DNA of 64,000 bases from Trematomus loennbergii (lineage: Eukaryota > Chordata > Actinopteri > Perciformes > Nototheniidae). Where the stretch lies: contig JAAOOA010000147.1 of assembly GCA_012861695.1 (NCBI GenBank), positions 944,510 through 1,008,509 on the forward strand, in the 5' to 3' direction. The position numbers and the translations under genes were made by a program. This document shows, in pieces, positions 1 through 16,945 of this stretch; the first letter of the stretch is position 1; the number at the start of each line of letters is the position of its first letter. The notes under the pieces are model-generated. The model was given only the letters and a program-made list of their open reading frames with translations, had not been told where the DNA came from and searched no databases.

Positions 1-77
1 TATAGTTACATGGAAGTTAATAAAATGTTGTCCACCTTTTATATTAATGATTTTAATGACACGACTCACTTTTCTAT

Positions 78-304
78 AGTGTGTTATATCGTTTTTTATA
101 CATGTAAATGGTCTGAAAAGGCAAAAATCCTAACCAATCAGAGCAGACTGGGCTCTGGTTTCAGACAGAGGGTGAAAAGAGGTGCTGCAGCACAGGCAGT
201 ATGTGAAAAATAAAGAGCTTTTGAACATTAAAGCATGGAGACATGTCCCATAGAGACACACAATTAAAATATGAACCTGAAAATTAGCATTATATGTCCT
301 CTTT
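78..304 (-). mobile_element. TTAA-type MITE family 1, partial copy
   Basis: Shares the AACCAATCAGAGCAGACTGG core, the GGTGCTGCAGCACAGGCAGT block and the end ATGAACCTGAAAATTAGCAT with the other nine copies in the window. The left part is diverged. Confidence 0.75.
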
Positions 305-837
305 GAACCTTACAACGTTAAAACCTCTCTATAATGCAATGGAGTTCAACCCAGCACAAACAGCACCTTTTAAAATGACCATATGTTGATTTAACGACTC
401 TCTTAAAACAGTTCTTAAACTACATAATTGAATACAGGACTGCTGTAGTATAGTGTTAATGATATAACTGCATGTAATAAACTAGCATCTGAATGTAAAT
501 AGTGAACAGTGTAGTATAGACACTTGTTTGCACACGATACAGACACACACACACGTTTATTGATTAACTGGGCGAACCTTCAATAAAGCACCCCCACTCT
601 GCCCACACACAAACAGCATGAACGTCGACCTACACACACAAACACAAACACACACACACAAACACACACATATCCAAACACACTGTAATCTAAAGCTCCA
701 ACACAAACAGGCGTAGTGCGAGTGTGTTTGATAGAGCAGGAGTAAAGCTCGATTTGGTCCTCTGCACCCGCAGTTTGGATCCTGTCCTCGCTCTTTGGCT
801 TCCCTCCGTCATTTCTGCTCTGCCAACTCTGTCGTTC

Positions 838-842
<5 letters not shown>

Positions 843-876
<34 letters not shown>

Positions 877-900
877 ACACAACACACACCACACACACAC

Positions 901-941
<41 letters not shown>

Positions 942-995
942 CACACACACACACACACACACCCACACACACCACACACACACACACACACACAC
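843..995. repeat. (CA)n microsatellite, interrupted
   Basis: About 153 bp of CA with several single-base interruptions (CACCAC, CAACAC). Confidence 0.97.
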
Positions 996-1389
996 GATCA
1001 TGCCAACTGTTACACTATCCAAGCCAGAATGACCATGTGTTGATGTATCCTTCTAATGTCTCCATCATAACAGCAGCACTTCTGATCTGACTTGATCACT
1101 TCTTCACCACACAGTTTCTTGTTTTCTAGCGTCCTCCGTCCTTGCAGGAATTAATCCTAAAATTGTAAATTAGTTTTTTTTTTAGATGTTTTTTTTTGCT
1201 AAACGTGTTTTCTGAAATAAGGCCTGCTGTTAACACAAACTGAAGAAATGTTAAAAAATGTTTGAGACAACTAAAAGTCATCAACCTTAGCTAAGTTGTG
1301 GTGACTTGGTGGTGAAGTCATGTGACCTTGATGTAGTTTTTTCTTGTTAGCTATTTTTATTTGGTGATTGCATTTATGCTTCAACTATT

Positions 1390-1660
1390 TTAAAGGGGTC
1401 CTATTGTGCTCATTTTCAGGTTCATATCAGTATGTAGTGTCTCTACTGGGACATGTCTCCATGCTTTAATGTTCAAAAAGCTCTTTATTTTTCTCATACT
1501 GCCTGTGCTGCAGCACCTCTTTTCACCCTCTGTCTGAAACCAGAGCCCAGTCTGCTCTGATTGATCACGTACAATGTGTTGGAGCGCTAGCCAATAGAAG
1601 AGCGAGTGTTAAATAGTGATGTCACTAAGTAAACAAAGGAGTCCAGTGTTCAGATCAATA
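1390..1660 (+). mobile_element. TTAA-type MITE family 1, copy truncated at its 3' part
   Basis: Starts TTAAAGGGGTCCTATTGTGC, with CCAGTCTGCTCTGATTG in the middle. The far half is missing and is followed by a CA repeat. Confidence 0.8.
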
Positions 1661-1698
1661 GCTGCTGGCTGCCATCATTAAAATGCAGCATGTCGATA

Positions 1699-1725
1699 TA
1701 CACACACCACACACACACACACACA

Positions 1726-1769
<44 letters not shown>

Positions 1770-1799
1770 ACACACACAACACACACACACACACACACC
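1699..1799. repeat. (CA)n microsatellite, interrupted
   Basis: About 100 bp, adjoining the truncated family 1 MITE; interruptions are single-base. Confidence 0.96.
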
Positions 1800-2115
1800 T
1801 CCTAGAATCAACACAATAATTGAAATATTTTCAACCTGATTAGGTCTGGCCTGCTGCTGGGTCGGTTGCTAGGGCTGTGCTCCCTGGTTGCTAGGGGGAG
1901 TAAATCATCTGGCATTATTTGATTTCTGTTCAGATATGAAACCGTTACCGCGGCGATTAAATGTCTCACAGCTTAGACACCTTGAGGGGGAAAAGACCGA
2001 GGAGGAGAAAAAGGGAGAGAGACCGAGAGAGAGATTAAGTTGAGGAGGGAGGAAGAGGGGGAGAGAAAGAAATATGAGAAAAGGTGAGAATGATAATGCC
2101 TAAAACAGAAATACA

Positions 2116-2155
<40 letters not shown>

Positions 2156-2158
2156 TGT

Positions 2159-2255
<97 letters not shown>
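2116..2255. repeat. (TG)n microsatellite, interrupted
   Basis: About 140 bp with GTGGTG and GTTGTG breaks, ending in a GAGTGAGAGAG stretch. Confidence 0.97.
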
Positions 2256-2257
<2 letters not shown>

Positions 2258-2346
2258 TGAGAGAGAATAACAGGGTAATAAGGATGAAATGTTTTCCTGC
2301 ACTTCCAAGTCTCAGTTCGCCGTTCCTCCCTCCAGACGACTGTCAG

Positions 2347-2464
<118 letters not shown>

Positions 2465-2599
2465 CAATGAGGTGTTTATGCTAGCATGCATGCACATTTT
2501 CCATTGTGGCTGACGTGCATGCATCGTGTGTGCGAGAGTGTGAGAGTGTGTGTGTGTGTGTGTGTATGTGTGTGTGTGTGTGACTGTGTGTGTGTTGGA

Positions 2600-6270
<3,671 letters not shown>

Positions 6271-6495
6271 TACACTACTCTAATTGCCTTAAACCTGTTT
6301 CTCCCTTCAACCAGTCAATACGCCTGCAGTGTGTGTGTGTATGACTGTTTATGTTTGTGTGTGTGGGTGTGTGTCTGTGGCTGTGTGGGTGTGTGTCTGT
6401 GGCTGTGTGTGTTCCACTGGTCAATAAAGCCTGTGCTAAGAGGCAATTGGTTGTTTTCCTCAACTTGACACGTTAAATGCAGTCACACTTCAGGT

Positions 6496-6659
<164 letters not shown>

Positions 6660-8049
6660 GTGCGAGCCTATTGGGTAAACGCTATTGATTCTGTCCTGCT
6701 TCCAACTTATTTTCCCTATAACCCCTCAGAGCTCAATCACACTCACTGACGAGCGTGGAGAGTCTCTTAAATCACGCCCACACACAAACACAAACATTTA
6801 TTCATAAGTGCAAACACACCAACAGAGACACAGAGCGCTGTTGGAAATGCCATTTGTTGACCCAAATGGAAAATAGATGATGGAACATGTCCACTGATGA
6901 CTTGAATGATTTACTTTTTAGAGCCACTCTCACTGAATTGGCTTTGCTTCCAGTTGATCAGTGTTTGTGTCGACAGGATTATATTGGTTTAAGTTGGAGC
7001 GGCTTTAATTACCCCCCAGTGATGGTGGTATCAGTTTAAATGTGCGGCTGGATATGGGTTCGCTCCTATTCAGTGTATTCATATTTCAACCTGGACAGTA
7101 AATCAGTAAGGGAAACCTCCGTATTTTTACAACCTCTCTCATGTTTTTGTAAATGTTGTGTTTCTTTTCCTCACTAAGGTATTGCAGAGATCTGTTGATC
7201 CATTGTCTCCCATTAAAACGGCTCAAACTAAAATCCAATGTTCCTCTGAAGGTGAGGGACGCTGGTAACTTGTCAAAGGGTTATATCTAAAGTTTAAACG
7301 CTAGAAAATATGTCATTCACAACCCAGAATTCCTAAGAATTACACCTAGATTGGTAGATCTGTATGTCATCATTTACACCCAATGGCGACATTAAGCGTG
7401 CTCCAAGTAGTGTTCATGGAAAGTAGGTATGTGGAGGTTGGGTTTGGAAAATGTGATTGTAGCTCATTCACACAAAGATTACATTTTGTGTTCTGTCACA
7501 GATCTTTAAATAAATCTATAAGAAAGATCTGCCGTAACCATAAAGTGCTGTTTCAGTTGCTAACAGCTAGTCAGTTGCTAAGCATTCAACCTTAATGTTT
7601 GAGAGTATTTGAAGCTAAAATTGGTCGAGATTTGGTTCCAAATCTGAAATTGGCATACAATTCAAACAAGTTGGGTAATAGTGTACAATTAAATTTGATG
7701 GAGTAACACTTTTCACAACAATACTATTCTTGGCGCCAGGAAGCCAAAGGGGAACGCAGTTTTTTTAGAGGCAGGAGTGTGAGCTTTGACACCCTCACTG
7801 CGTCCAAGAATAAATAATTAGTGGAGTTGGCACCGGAGAAGACCGGGGACAAAGATGTCATCACTAACGCCAGATTACAGACACATTAATTATAGACATG
7901 TATATTAACACAGATATGAATGCAGATGCGCATGGGTGAGATCAGCTTCAGGTTTTCCATGTACGATGCATCACATTTGTAGAGTTTGTCCACATTAAGC
8001 TCTAGGATTTTTAGTTTTGAAGTTTTGAATCCATTTTAGCCAAATGAGT
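6660..8049. other. gene-free stretch, nothing recognised
   Basis: No coding, RNA or repeat signal that I can support between the CA repeat and the dispersed repeat. Confidence 0.55.
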
Positions 8050-8445
8050 TGTGGCACTAGGGATGGTACTGTCCGTCTGTCCGTCCAGACTCAACTATTA
8101 ACCATTTTTGCCATGACATTTTGAACATTTGAGGTTCCCAGAGGATGAATCCTTCTGACTTTGGTGGTACTTGGTGGCAAAAAATGGTCTCTTGTCACCA
8201 TGATTATTGTTTTTTAAGTGAAATGTCTCAACACCTCTTGGATGGATTGCCATGACATTTGGTCAAGACATTTGTACTCTCCTCAGGATTAATTATTTAA
8301 AGTTTGGTGATCCCTTAACTATGAATTTAGTAAAACTATTTAATTAGTTTGATAGTTTAGTTAATGACCATCCGCCACCGCTGTACCTTCTGCTTTCTGC
8401 TAATTAGCTGATGTTAGCATGCAAATTCATTATTTATTCATGTTG
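8050..8445 (+). repeat. dispersed teleost repeat, unclassified
   Basis: Contains GGATGGATTGCCATGACATT, CCTCAGGATTAATTATTTAA, TTTGGTGATCCCTTAACT and TAATTAGCTGATGTTAGCAT, phrases that recur widely in fish genomes. No coding sequence or clear ends. Confidence 0.6.
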
Positions 8446-8678
8446 TTGTTTATTTGGTTACTGCCACTTTCCTTGGAAGATGCAGATGGTTGCAGCTCCT
8501 CTGGTCCGTTCAGTTCTTTTCACTTTGGGATAGAAAACTATTTTTTAGTTTTATGAAAGTTTACGAGGTGTGTGGTAAATGCATCCTCAAGAGAAGCATC
8601 GCGCTGAGTGCACACACTTTCTTTTATTAGTCGCAGTGACAAGTTCATGATATGATGTTCACCACAGTTTAATGACCA

Positions 8679-8821
<143 letters not shown>

Positions 8822-9371
8822 AGAAACAGTTTAATAATCCTGTAGTCTCTTGTTTCTCTTGTGTCTTCGCCAATTGTCTTTCCTCTTTCACATTTTCTCA
8901 TTTCTAACACACTGTGCCACCTCTGTTCTCCATTTCACCCCCAACCCCCCATCCCCCCTCTAAATCTGCCCACCCGTTCCTCTCTAACTCATCTCAAGAG
9001 GACATCCAGACGTTTGTAGACTCACATCTGGAAATAGCATTTAGCTCCGGTTGAGTCTCAGGAAGTTTTCACACTTCACGACTCATTAACCTGCAGACCT
9101 GTAGGCCTCCCGAGCAAGAGAGAGGGCAGCGGGGGAGGAGGGGGTGAATGGTAGGGAGGGGGGGGGGGGGTGCAGATAGGGGCATAATGGGTTGGATACA
9201 GGAAGGAAAAGGAGATGATGGAGGAGGCATGGAGAGGTAGTTTGAAACCAAGGAGAATTGAGCACTCGAGCTCAAGTGAGAGTGAGAGTTGAAGAACATT
9301 TGGGCACCAAAATGTGTTTTATTCACCAGAATATGAAACATGTAGTTGTTGGCTTTAATTGGCTGGTGGTT

Positions 9372-9760
9372 TTAAAAAGGCCATACTGTATTCTGCTTTT
9401 TGTGGTCTTCCCTTCCTGTCGTGTGTTATATAGGTTTTTGTGCATGTCTGCAAACGCCTCCATTGGACTCCTTCTGTAACATAGTAACATCACTTTGTCA
9501 CAACCGCACTTCTATTGGCTAGCGCACCAATACATTGTACGTGATTGGCTAAGGGGCGGGACATCTTGACCAATCAAAACAGAGTCGGCAAGCTAACCAA
9601 TCAGAGCAGACTGGGCCCTGGTTTCAGACAGAGGGTTAAAAGAGGAGCTGCAGCACAGGCAATGTGAGAAAAATGAAGAGCTTTTTGAACATTAAGGCAT
9701 GGAGACACAGTAGAGACACTACATACTGATATGAACCCGAAAATGAGCATACAATGTTAT
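9372..9760 (-). mobile_element. TTAA-type MITE family 1, near-complete copy
   Basis: Reverse orientation: begins TTAAAAAGGCCATACTGTAT and ends with TGAACCCGAAAATGAGCAT. Contains the CACAACCGCACTTCTATTGG and CCAATCAGAGCAGACTGGGC blocks. Confidence 0.8.
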
Positions 9761-10130
9761 GTTCAAAGGTAAGATAAAAAAATAAGACTTTTTGAGGAGT
9801 TACTGTCAAAGAATAACTACAGAAGATAAACGGGAGGAAGGTAAAAGAAGTCCAGAAAAGCAGGAATCGGACTGAGGACAGAAATGAGGGCTAAAGAATT
9901 AGAAACTGGATTTTGTGTGTGTGTGTGTGTTTGTGTTTGTGTGTGTGTTTGTGTGTATGTTGTCCAGGGTGTCTGTGTCCAGCCCTCTGTGAGTAATGTG
10001 TCTGAAAGAGGAGCTTTCCTAATGAAACACTTTTCCCGGAGTGATAATTACACCAGCAGAAAGCAAGGACACCTCCAGTCAATGTGTGAAACTTAGCTTA
10101 CTAAAAACACCAAGTTCCTCCCAGGCTTCA

Positions 10131-10175
<45 letters not shown>

Positions 10176-10179
10176 TGTT
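10131..10179. repeat. (GT)n(GC GT)n compound microsatellite
   Basis: GT run passing into GTGC repeats, followed by GTTTG. A weaker GT-rich stretch is at 9914-9960. Confidence 0.93.
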
Positions 10180-10367
10180 TGTTTGGGAGAAATGCTTTTA
10201 TAGTGTGTGTATGGGAGACTGACATTAAAAGCTTTGCTTAATAGTAAGCCAAAGAAGTTAGAAAGGACCGTCTCCCAGATGTTGTGTGTTTTTCTCCTGC
10301 AGGGAAACATGAGCTGACATTTATGAGCTGATTTAATGCGTTCAGTTTCTATAAAGCTTACTGATTA

Positions 10368-10551
10368 TTAAAGAGGCCCTATTAGGCTTTTGGGGGTTTT
10401 CCCTTTCCTGTAGTGTGTGTGCATGTAAATGGTCTGCAAAGGCTAAAATGTTGCGCTTCTATTTGGCTCGAGTAAGGGGCAGTAACATGTCACAGTAGAG
10501 GCACAAAATACACATATGAACCTGAAAATGAGCATGATAGGGCCCCTTTAA
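10368..10551 (-). mobile_element. TTAA-type MITE family 1, internally deleted copy
   Basis: 184 bp bounded by TTAAAGAGGCCCTATTAGGC and GCATGATAGGGCCCCTTTAA, TTAA at both ends. Most of the middle is missing. Confidence 0.85.
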
Positions 10552-13500
10552 GGCTTTCTGTTATAGGAAAGGGTCAGAAATACAATTATGTGAACTTCCT
10601 CGCCTCTTATAGTTTATTTTTCCCTTTTTCCTCCTGATGTATATCTCTTACTGACAGCTTCTGCTTTCACACGTCACAGCTGCTGAAATCTCACTGAGGG
10701 TTGGATGCAGATAAGCAGGGAAGATGTGGATAAGCAGTGACAGATAGGGAGAAAATATAGAAAAGGAAAAATGTTTCGATATGTTTCGGAGATGCACACA
10801 TACCCGAACGATACCTGTGTCTTTAATGGGATTTGCAGGAAATCTTCTGTATCACACTTCAACAGCCAAAGAATTTAGTTAAACAAATCCGACCTAGACC
10901 AGCAGAACAATTCAATTATTCTGCGTGGATTTAATAAATGTTTGATATGCATTACATGGGAACTTTCTAATTCAAATTTTACGATTTAACAGTTAGGGCT
11001 TTTATTATTCTCGACACACAAAGTTACAATTTGCACTGTGGGGCCTTTTATTAAATAAATATGAATAAGTCTAAGGAAATTATAGTATGAGCAGGATAGG
11101 GTGGAGATTAGCGCACATGAGTCGAACAAAAAGTTTCAACTACCGGTGCGTTTATAATACAAACTCCTGGCATGTGCGCGCTGGGATCTGCCAGATGAAG
11201 TATTTAATTCTTTGGTTTAATAGATTTTTCCGCCCTTTTGGAAAATATGGAAATGCCTTTGCTCCTTTTAGCACACGCAGACTTTCCACGTGCTGTAAGC
11301 AAATCTCTCTGTTTGTCCTGCTCTTGCTGTTGATGAGATTTTGAGTCTTGTGTTGTTTCTATAGACGTCCGTTATGTTTTCCATCTGGCAGATTTACAAA
11401 CAGTAGCATCTGGAGACTCTACTTAAGGGTGGCTTTAGCTGCCTGGTAAGAACTCTTTTAAAATTCAAGGATTACCACCCTCTGGGATTTAGTACATGAC
11501 TATACATACCTTGTGCCTAACTGGTTTCACACCTTACGAAATATACTTCTCTACAAAAATGATTTAGTGTCAAGCAGAACACCTAATTTTAACACCATAA
11601 CAGCAGCTTTTCTTCCACTGTTCTCCTATTTTGAAAGGAAAACATGAACACTAAGGAGCACAATTATGATGCCAATTAAAATATAGATAACATCAAACCT
11701 TTAGATCATTTTCTGTTTACATTTTGTTATTTGGGTGCATTCAGGTGCATCACAGACTATGGTTTCCTTGCTTTTGCTCTTAATACCCATTCATCTTTCA
11801 GAATATCAGAATATCTTTTTGTCATCACATTTAATGCAGTCTCTCATTGCAGTACAATACATATAAAAAGGTACAAATAGATAAAGCAGTGATCAAAGCA
11901 GAAGTAGCAGCGATGACAAGGTACTGCAATGAAAAGGCACTCCTAGATTAAAGAAAATGAAATGGACATATTTACACATTTTACAGACTTTAACATTTCA
12001 CTATATACAAAACTACTAAATGTAAGTAGAACACTGAGAAACAAATGATCCATCTTGTCATTGCAGATCATTTGCATGTCTGTAGTGTTAATGTGGCTGT
12101 AGGAATGTATTCATTTTTAAGAGTCATTTCTTATGGGATTTTTGTCTTTATTTTAAAGTGATAGTAAGGATACAGACAGGAATCAAACCATAATTGTGGT
12201 CATGTAACATTGTAAATACTATACTCCATTTAACCCTTTATAGATTTGTTCAGATTCTCTACTTAGGCAAAAGTACTAATACCACACTGTGTAAAAGATT
12301 CCTGCGTTCGAAATATTACTTTATTACAAATATGAAAAGAAAAAGTAGTTTTTGTGCACTTGAATGTTCCCTGTCAGTGTCTCAATATTATAATGTTTTT
12401 GGATTAATGTTACTGCTGCTTTAATGTATGTCTTTATATACTGTTGGGTATAGTGTAAGAATTAAAATCAATGTTGATATGGCGTAATTTAAATACACTG
12501 TATTTAATTTAAATCTGTTTTATTCTAAAAACCGAATGTTCACACATGACTTCCGGTTTTCCACTAAGTAAATCTTGTCATTTCCGGCTAGCATTAGCAT
12601 GTGGCGAATGCTACGTTTTGAAACCGTGAATTGAAGGTGAAATGACATGTGATGTTGTACCCATAGACTGTATATATAAAGGTTGTACCCTAAACACACT
12701 GTTTTTAACACTCATTTATTGACGCTGAAATAGTGTTATTAGGGAATGTTTAAATAACCACAGACATTAGAATGCTGTAATTTAACATCAGAAAAACTAC
12801 AGGAATTGCCTTGGACACGCCCCCGTCGACGCTGGCCAATAGGAGAAGACTACAGTTGATAACCCGTGATGGACAGGGAGAATCGATCTCTTCTCACCTG
12901 AGCTGACCCAACGCACACGCGACAGGCAACAGCTGAGTGGGGAGAGCGCCTCCACTCGCAAATTTCATTTTGTATCATTTGTTTAATTAAATGCTGTTAA
13001 CTTTTATAAGCTTCCTTGTACTCTTTTCAGTTTATCCTAGTCTCGGGGCTAAAGAATCCTAACAGTAGTAAGCTACAGCACTGCATCATATTCTATAAAA
13101 GTATAATATGTTTAAAGCTTTGCTGTCCTCTGAGATTCACGTATCTCTAAAAAAGTCAACTTTTCATGAGTTTCTCAGCTTCTTTCAGTTTTGTGAATTT
13201 TCCAGCTGATTCAATGTGGTATTTTGTGGCAAATGCAGGTCCCATGTTTAAGTCTTCCAGCGTCAGCCCACAGCACAGAGGCTTCTCTCGCTGCGGGGTC
13301 AAGTGAGCTGATTTGTAAATTGTTGAATTATTGAGTTCTCAGCGTGGGCAATGCAGGTTTTACTTCCTGAAGTTTTTATCTACCCACTCTACCTTTCTCT
13401 TTCTTTCTTTTTTTGATAAATGATATTTTTTATCTACACATATCTAGAACGATGCTGACTCACTTGCACTTTAAAGGTTAAAATGGCCAAAAGATTGGCT

Positions 13501-13631
13501 TTAATGATCAGTAACTTGATATCGTCTATGTAATATTGTGCTATTTAACTGAACATGTCCTAACAAGCTGACAAAGGTGCAGTAAAGATGTCAATCTCCT
13601 TAAATAGAATTAACCTTAAAGTGGGTTGGCA
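10552..13631. other. gene-free stretch, nothing firmly recognised
   Basis: AT-rich non-coding DNA. The frame at 11087-11344 resembles no family. ATAGACTGTATATATAAAGG near 12664 resembles a common fish repeat phrase but is too short to call. Confidence 0.55.
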
Positions 13632-13639
13632 TATACAGT

Positions 13640-13868
13640 CAGGGCCGTCCCTCCCTACAGCCATCATGCAGACTGCGTGGGGCCTCACCTTGCGGAGGGG
13701 GCCTCATCTTGCGGTGGGAGCTTGAACTGAGTCGCAAATGCGTCGCACCTACGCGCTTCTGCAGCGCAATTAGTGTGGCGCGGCACGGTTTCACCCGTCG
13801 ATGCTCGCGAAACAGAGGCCTCATCATATAACTTTGTGTGGGGCCTCAAGTTGGCCAGGACGGCCCTG
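13640..13868. mobile_element. hAT-type MITE with perfect 8-bp target duplication
   Basis: Inverted ends CAGGGCCGTCC and GGACGGCCCTG enclose 229 bp; TATACAGT flanks it on both sides (13632-13639 and 13869-13876). No transposase is encoded. Confidence 0.92.
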
Positions 13869-14092
13869 TATACAGTATAACACTGCACAGCACTGATTGA
13901 ATGCAGAGTTTTCGATCTTTTTTGACACTGAGGACACATAACCAATTATGCATTTGAAAACGTTTTGCTGGGGTTACATCAATCACATGTCAAATATGAC
14001 TTCTGTGCTGAGTCGAACTTGTTGGGCAGAGTCATAGGCACTTTACATTTACTCACTGTGGCTGAGTATACATTTAAGTATTTTACTTACCT

Positions 14093-14501
14093 TTAAAGAG
14101 GACATATTAGGCTCATTTCCAGGTTCATATCAGTATTTTGTTCCTCTACTGTGACATGTCTCCATGCTTTAATGATCAAAAAGCTCTTTATTTTCTCATA
14201 CTGCCTGTGCTGCAGCACCTCTTTTCACCCTCTGTCTGAAACCAGAGCCCAGTCTGCTCTGATTGGTTAGCTGGTCGGCTCTGTTGTGATTGGTCAACCG
14301 CTTAGAGATGTCCCGCCCCTTAGCCTATAAGCGTGAGTGATGATAGTGATAGTGATGTCGATATGTTGGGGGGGGGGGGGAAACTCCCTCTGGAGGGAAC
14401 ACAGGGATTTTAGCCTCTGAAGACCATTTAAATGCACAAAAACTTATATAACACACTACAGGAAAGGGAAAACCCCCAAAAGCATAATAGGGCCCCTTTA
14501 A
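14093..14501 (+). mobile_element. TTAA-type MITE family 1, complete copy
   Basis: Bounded by TTAAAGAGGACATATTAGGC and GCATAATAGGGCCCCTTTAA; 409 bp, with a poly-G run (about 14368-14380) inside. Confidence 0.87.
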
Positions 14502-14544
14502 GGCTTTAAGGCCTACTTGTAGCCTACTTCACTATAATTCACCA

Positions 14545-15295
14545 TTTTGTACATGTATGCTGATGACTTGTTTTACTTAACTCTCCTTTTAGATTCGGTT
14601 TTACTAACAGAGTATTACGTTTGGAATAGCCTTATTTCCTCAAGTTAGGTATATACATACTACCTCCAACATTGTAGGTCAACTGTGATGCGTTTTAAAC
14701 GGCTCTGCTTAAAATACAAGGTTAGTTTTGATAATCAATATGTGATGAAATTGTTTTGTGTCTTTTTTCGGGAAGTTTGTTGGTCACTTTAAAGTTGAAC
14801 GGTTTAGTTAGCCTAAATCAGTTGTTGCAATACGACTCATTGGGAAATACTGAGAGAAATTACACTTGGATGACTTGTTTCTTTACTTACTGTAAGTCTA
14901 ATTTTAACTCAACTAAATGATCCCCTCACGAGTCAAATGTGATGCATTTTTAACAGCTATTCTTAAAATACATGGTTAGTATTGATCATCAATATGTGAT
15001 ACAATCATATCACTTTTACACTACAATTACCCATAATCACTTGTTGCCAGATTCATTGATAAATACACATATATGAGGAAGATTGTTTTTAAGTTTATTT
15101 TTAACTCAAGTAAAGGATCCAAGGTGATGCATTTTTTTCTAACAGCTATGCTCAAAATACAAGGTTAGTATTGATGATCCATATGTGATGAAATGGGTTC
15201 GAGTGTTATGAAGCTTTTGTGTCTGAAACGTGTGTCTGTCACTTTTTCGCTTCAGTTAACCCCAATCAGTTGTTGCCAGACCTGTATTGAACAAT
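14545..15295. repeat. old tandem array of about 190-255-bp units
   Basis: The phrase AAATACAAGGTTAGTATTGA followed by ATCAATATGTGAT recurs near 14711, 14965 and 15143, each preceded by GTGATGCATTTT..AACAGCT and followed by CACTTTT..CAGTTAACCCC..AATCAGTTGTTGCCAGA. Units are well diverged. Confidence 0.75.
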
Positions 15296-15350
15296 TTGTC
15301 TCATACACTGTAGATAAATAACCCATTAGTGTGTGTACGTGTAGGCCTAT

Positions 15351-15358
15351 GTATGTGT

Positions 15359-15407
<49 letters not shown>

Positions 15408-15411
15408 TGTG
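15351..15411. repeat. (GT)n microsatellite
   Basis: About 60 bp with GTAT and GTTT interruptions. A (CA)n of about 38 bp lies at 15974-16011. Confidence 0.94.
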
Positions 15412-15559
15412 TAGTGAACTCTCTGATGCTGAATCAATGCGACACCTTAGGGATGGCACAGGGGAGGAGGGGGGAGTTGATGGGGAGGAAGAGGAGGGGA
15501 GGGTCGTCCTTCACACTTTTTTCTTTTTTTAAGGAAGGGGTGTGAGCGAAATAATACCC

Positions 15560-15970
15560 GCTCATTAGGAGCGCTCGGGCTCCTGGTTAATTCATCCTGG
15601 ACTGTCATGGGCTTGTGTACGACCCCCGGGTAAAACATAAATCACGCGCAGAACCAACCGGTCGCGCGGCAAGCTGCATGCCCTAACGCTGCTGATTTAT
15701 CAACCAAATTACTGCGAGTCCTGCTCGGCCCCAACACTTTGCCGAGGAAATCACCGACTAACCCCTGAGCGAACCGATTTATTGAAAAGCTGTCCCCCTA
15801 CATCTCCCGCGCGCCGCCCCGCTCCCCACGTGTCACTCCACTCATCTCGCGCTGACTTAATTAAAATCTATCCCGTTGGCTCGTTGGCATTTATTACAAC
15901 CACTGGGCTAATGAAACAAAGAAACACGACAAAACCAAAGCTGCTTTGTGCCCATAAACGCTTATTACAC
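15560..15970. promoter_or_regulatory. unique GC-balanced stretch, candidate enhancer
   Basis: No repeat similarity and no coding frame. It stands out from the AT-rich repeats around it, with TTAATTAAAAT (CTTAATTAAAATC) and clustered CpG. A regulatory role is a guess from composition only. Confidence 0.35.
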
Positions 15971-15978
15971 TAACACAC

Positions 15979-16012
<34 letters not shown>

Positions 16013-16945
16013 TGAGTTGTTGCCATATGACTCTTGAGGAATACCATGCTGATGACGTGTTTTTCTGCTTTAGTGTCAATTTAAACCCATTTTATAATGG
16101 AATAAATACGTCACGAAAAGCCTTCTATTATCACAATTATCAGTATTTTATTTAACTGTTCAGCATTTAAAGGTGGGGTAGGTAAGTTTGAGAAACCGGC
16201 TCGAGATCGCAAGAATTTGAAAATACACAACCGGAGAAAATCTGCCACTTCCTTATAGAGCCCCTCCTCCAACACACACGAACGCGCACATGACCAATGA
16301 GGGCACGAGATAAGTGTGCACAGATGGAAGGCTGACAGGCAGGTAGGCCATCCAGTTATTTTAGCCGGTCCGGCTAAAATGATTGGTCGTGCTTTTTACA
16401 GTACTACGGCTTCCACAGATGACATTTTTTTATGGATTTTTTGTCAAAGCACTTAAGATATTCATTGCTATCGGGATGTTAAGAGCATTCCATGGAATAT
16501 AACAAAAAGTGTATCTCGAGCCGTTTCTCAAACTTACCTACCCCACCTTTAATTGTACAGTCTATTTTTAGCTCATTTTATTCCATTTGACTTACTTTAC
16601 TTACTTGCACATTAGTCTTGCAACATTCTCTTGAACTATTTTATTTCTACTCTGGTTCTCCTTGCACTATTTTTATAGTTTTTTATTTTGTTTTATGTCT
16701 TATATATATTATATTGCATTGTTAGAGGAGCCTGGGACTTATGTGTTTCATCATTTTTTTCTGTGTGCATATAGGACAATAAAGCCCTTTCAACCGTTGA
16801 ACCTTTCCTCAAGTAAAGGATAAACTTCCTCTATCACTGTAGGCTTCAAATACACGGTTAGTAGCAATCAATATGTGATCAAATGATTTTGAGTCCTAGA
16901 AAGACAGTCACTTTTACACTTCAGTTAACCCCAATAAGTTGACAT
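16013..16945. repeat. outlying partial units of the 14.5-15.3 kb array
   Basis: 16013-16100 carries GAGTTGTTGCCATATGACTC and GATGACGTGTTTTTCTGCTT; 16800-16945 carries CCTCAAGTAAAGGATAAACT, TACACGGTTAGTAGCAATCA, ATATGTGATCAAATG and CACTTCAGTTAACCCCAATA. A family 2 MITE and unique DNA lie between them. Confidence 0.65.
16167..16552 (+). mobile_element. TTAA-type MITE family 2, complete copy
   Basis: Begins TTAAAGGTGGGGTAGGTAAG and ends CTTACCTACCCCACCTTTAA, a long inverted repeat continuing TTTGAGAAACCGGCTCGAG. The centre carries CCATCCAGTTATTTTAGCCG. No coding sequence. Confidence 0.9.

Noticed and set aside
11087..11344. 85-codon frame beginning MSRIGWRLAHMSR
   Set aside because: No family resemblance, no splice context, and codon use like the surrounding AT-rich DNA.
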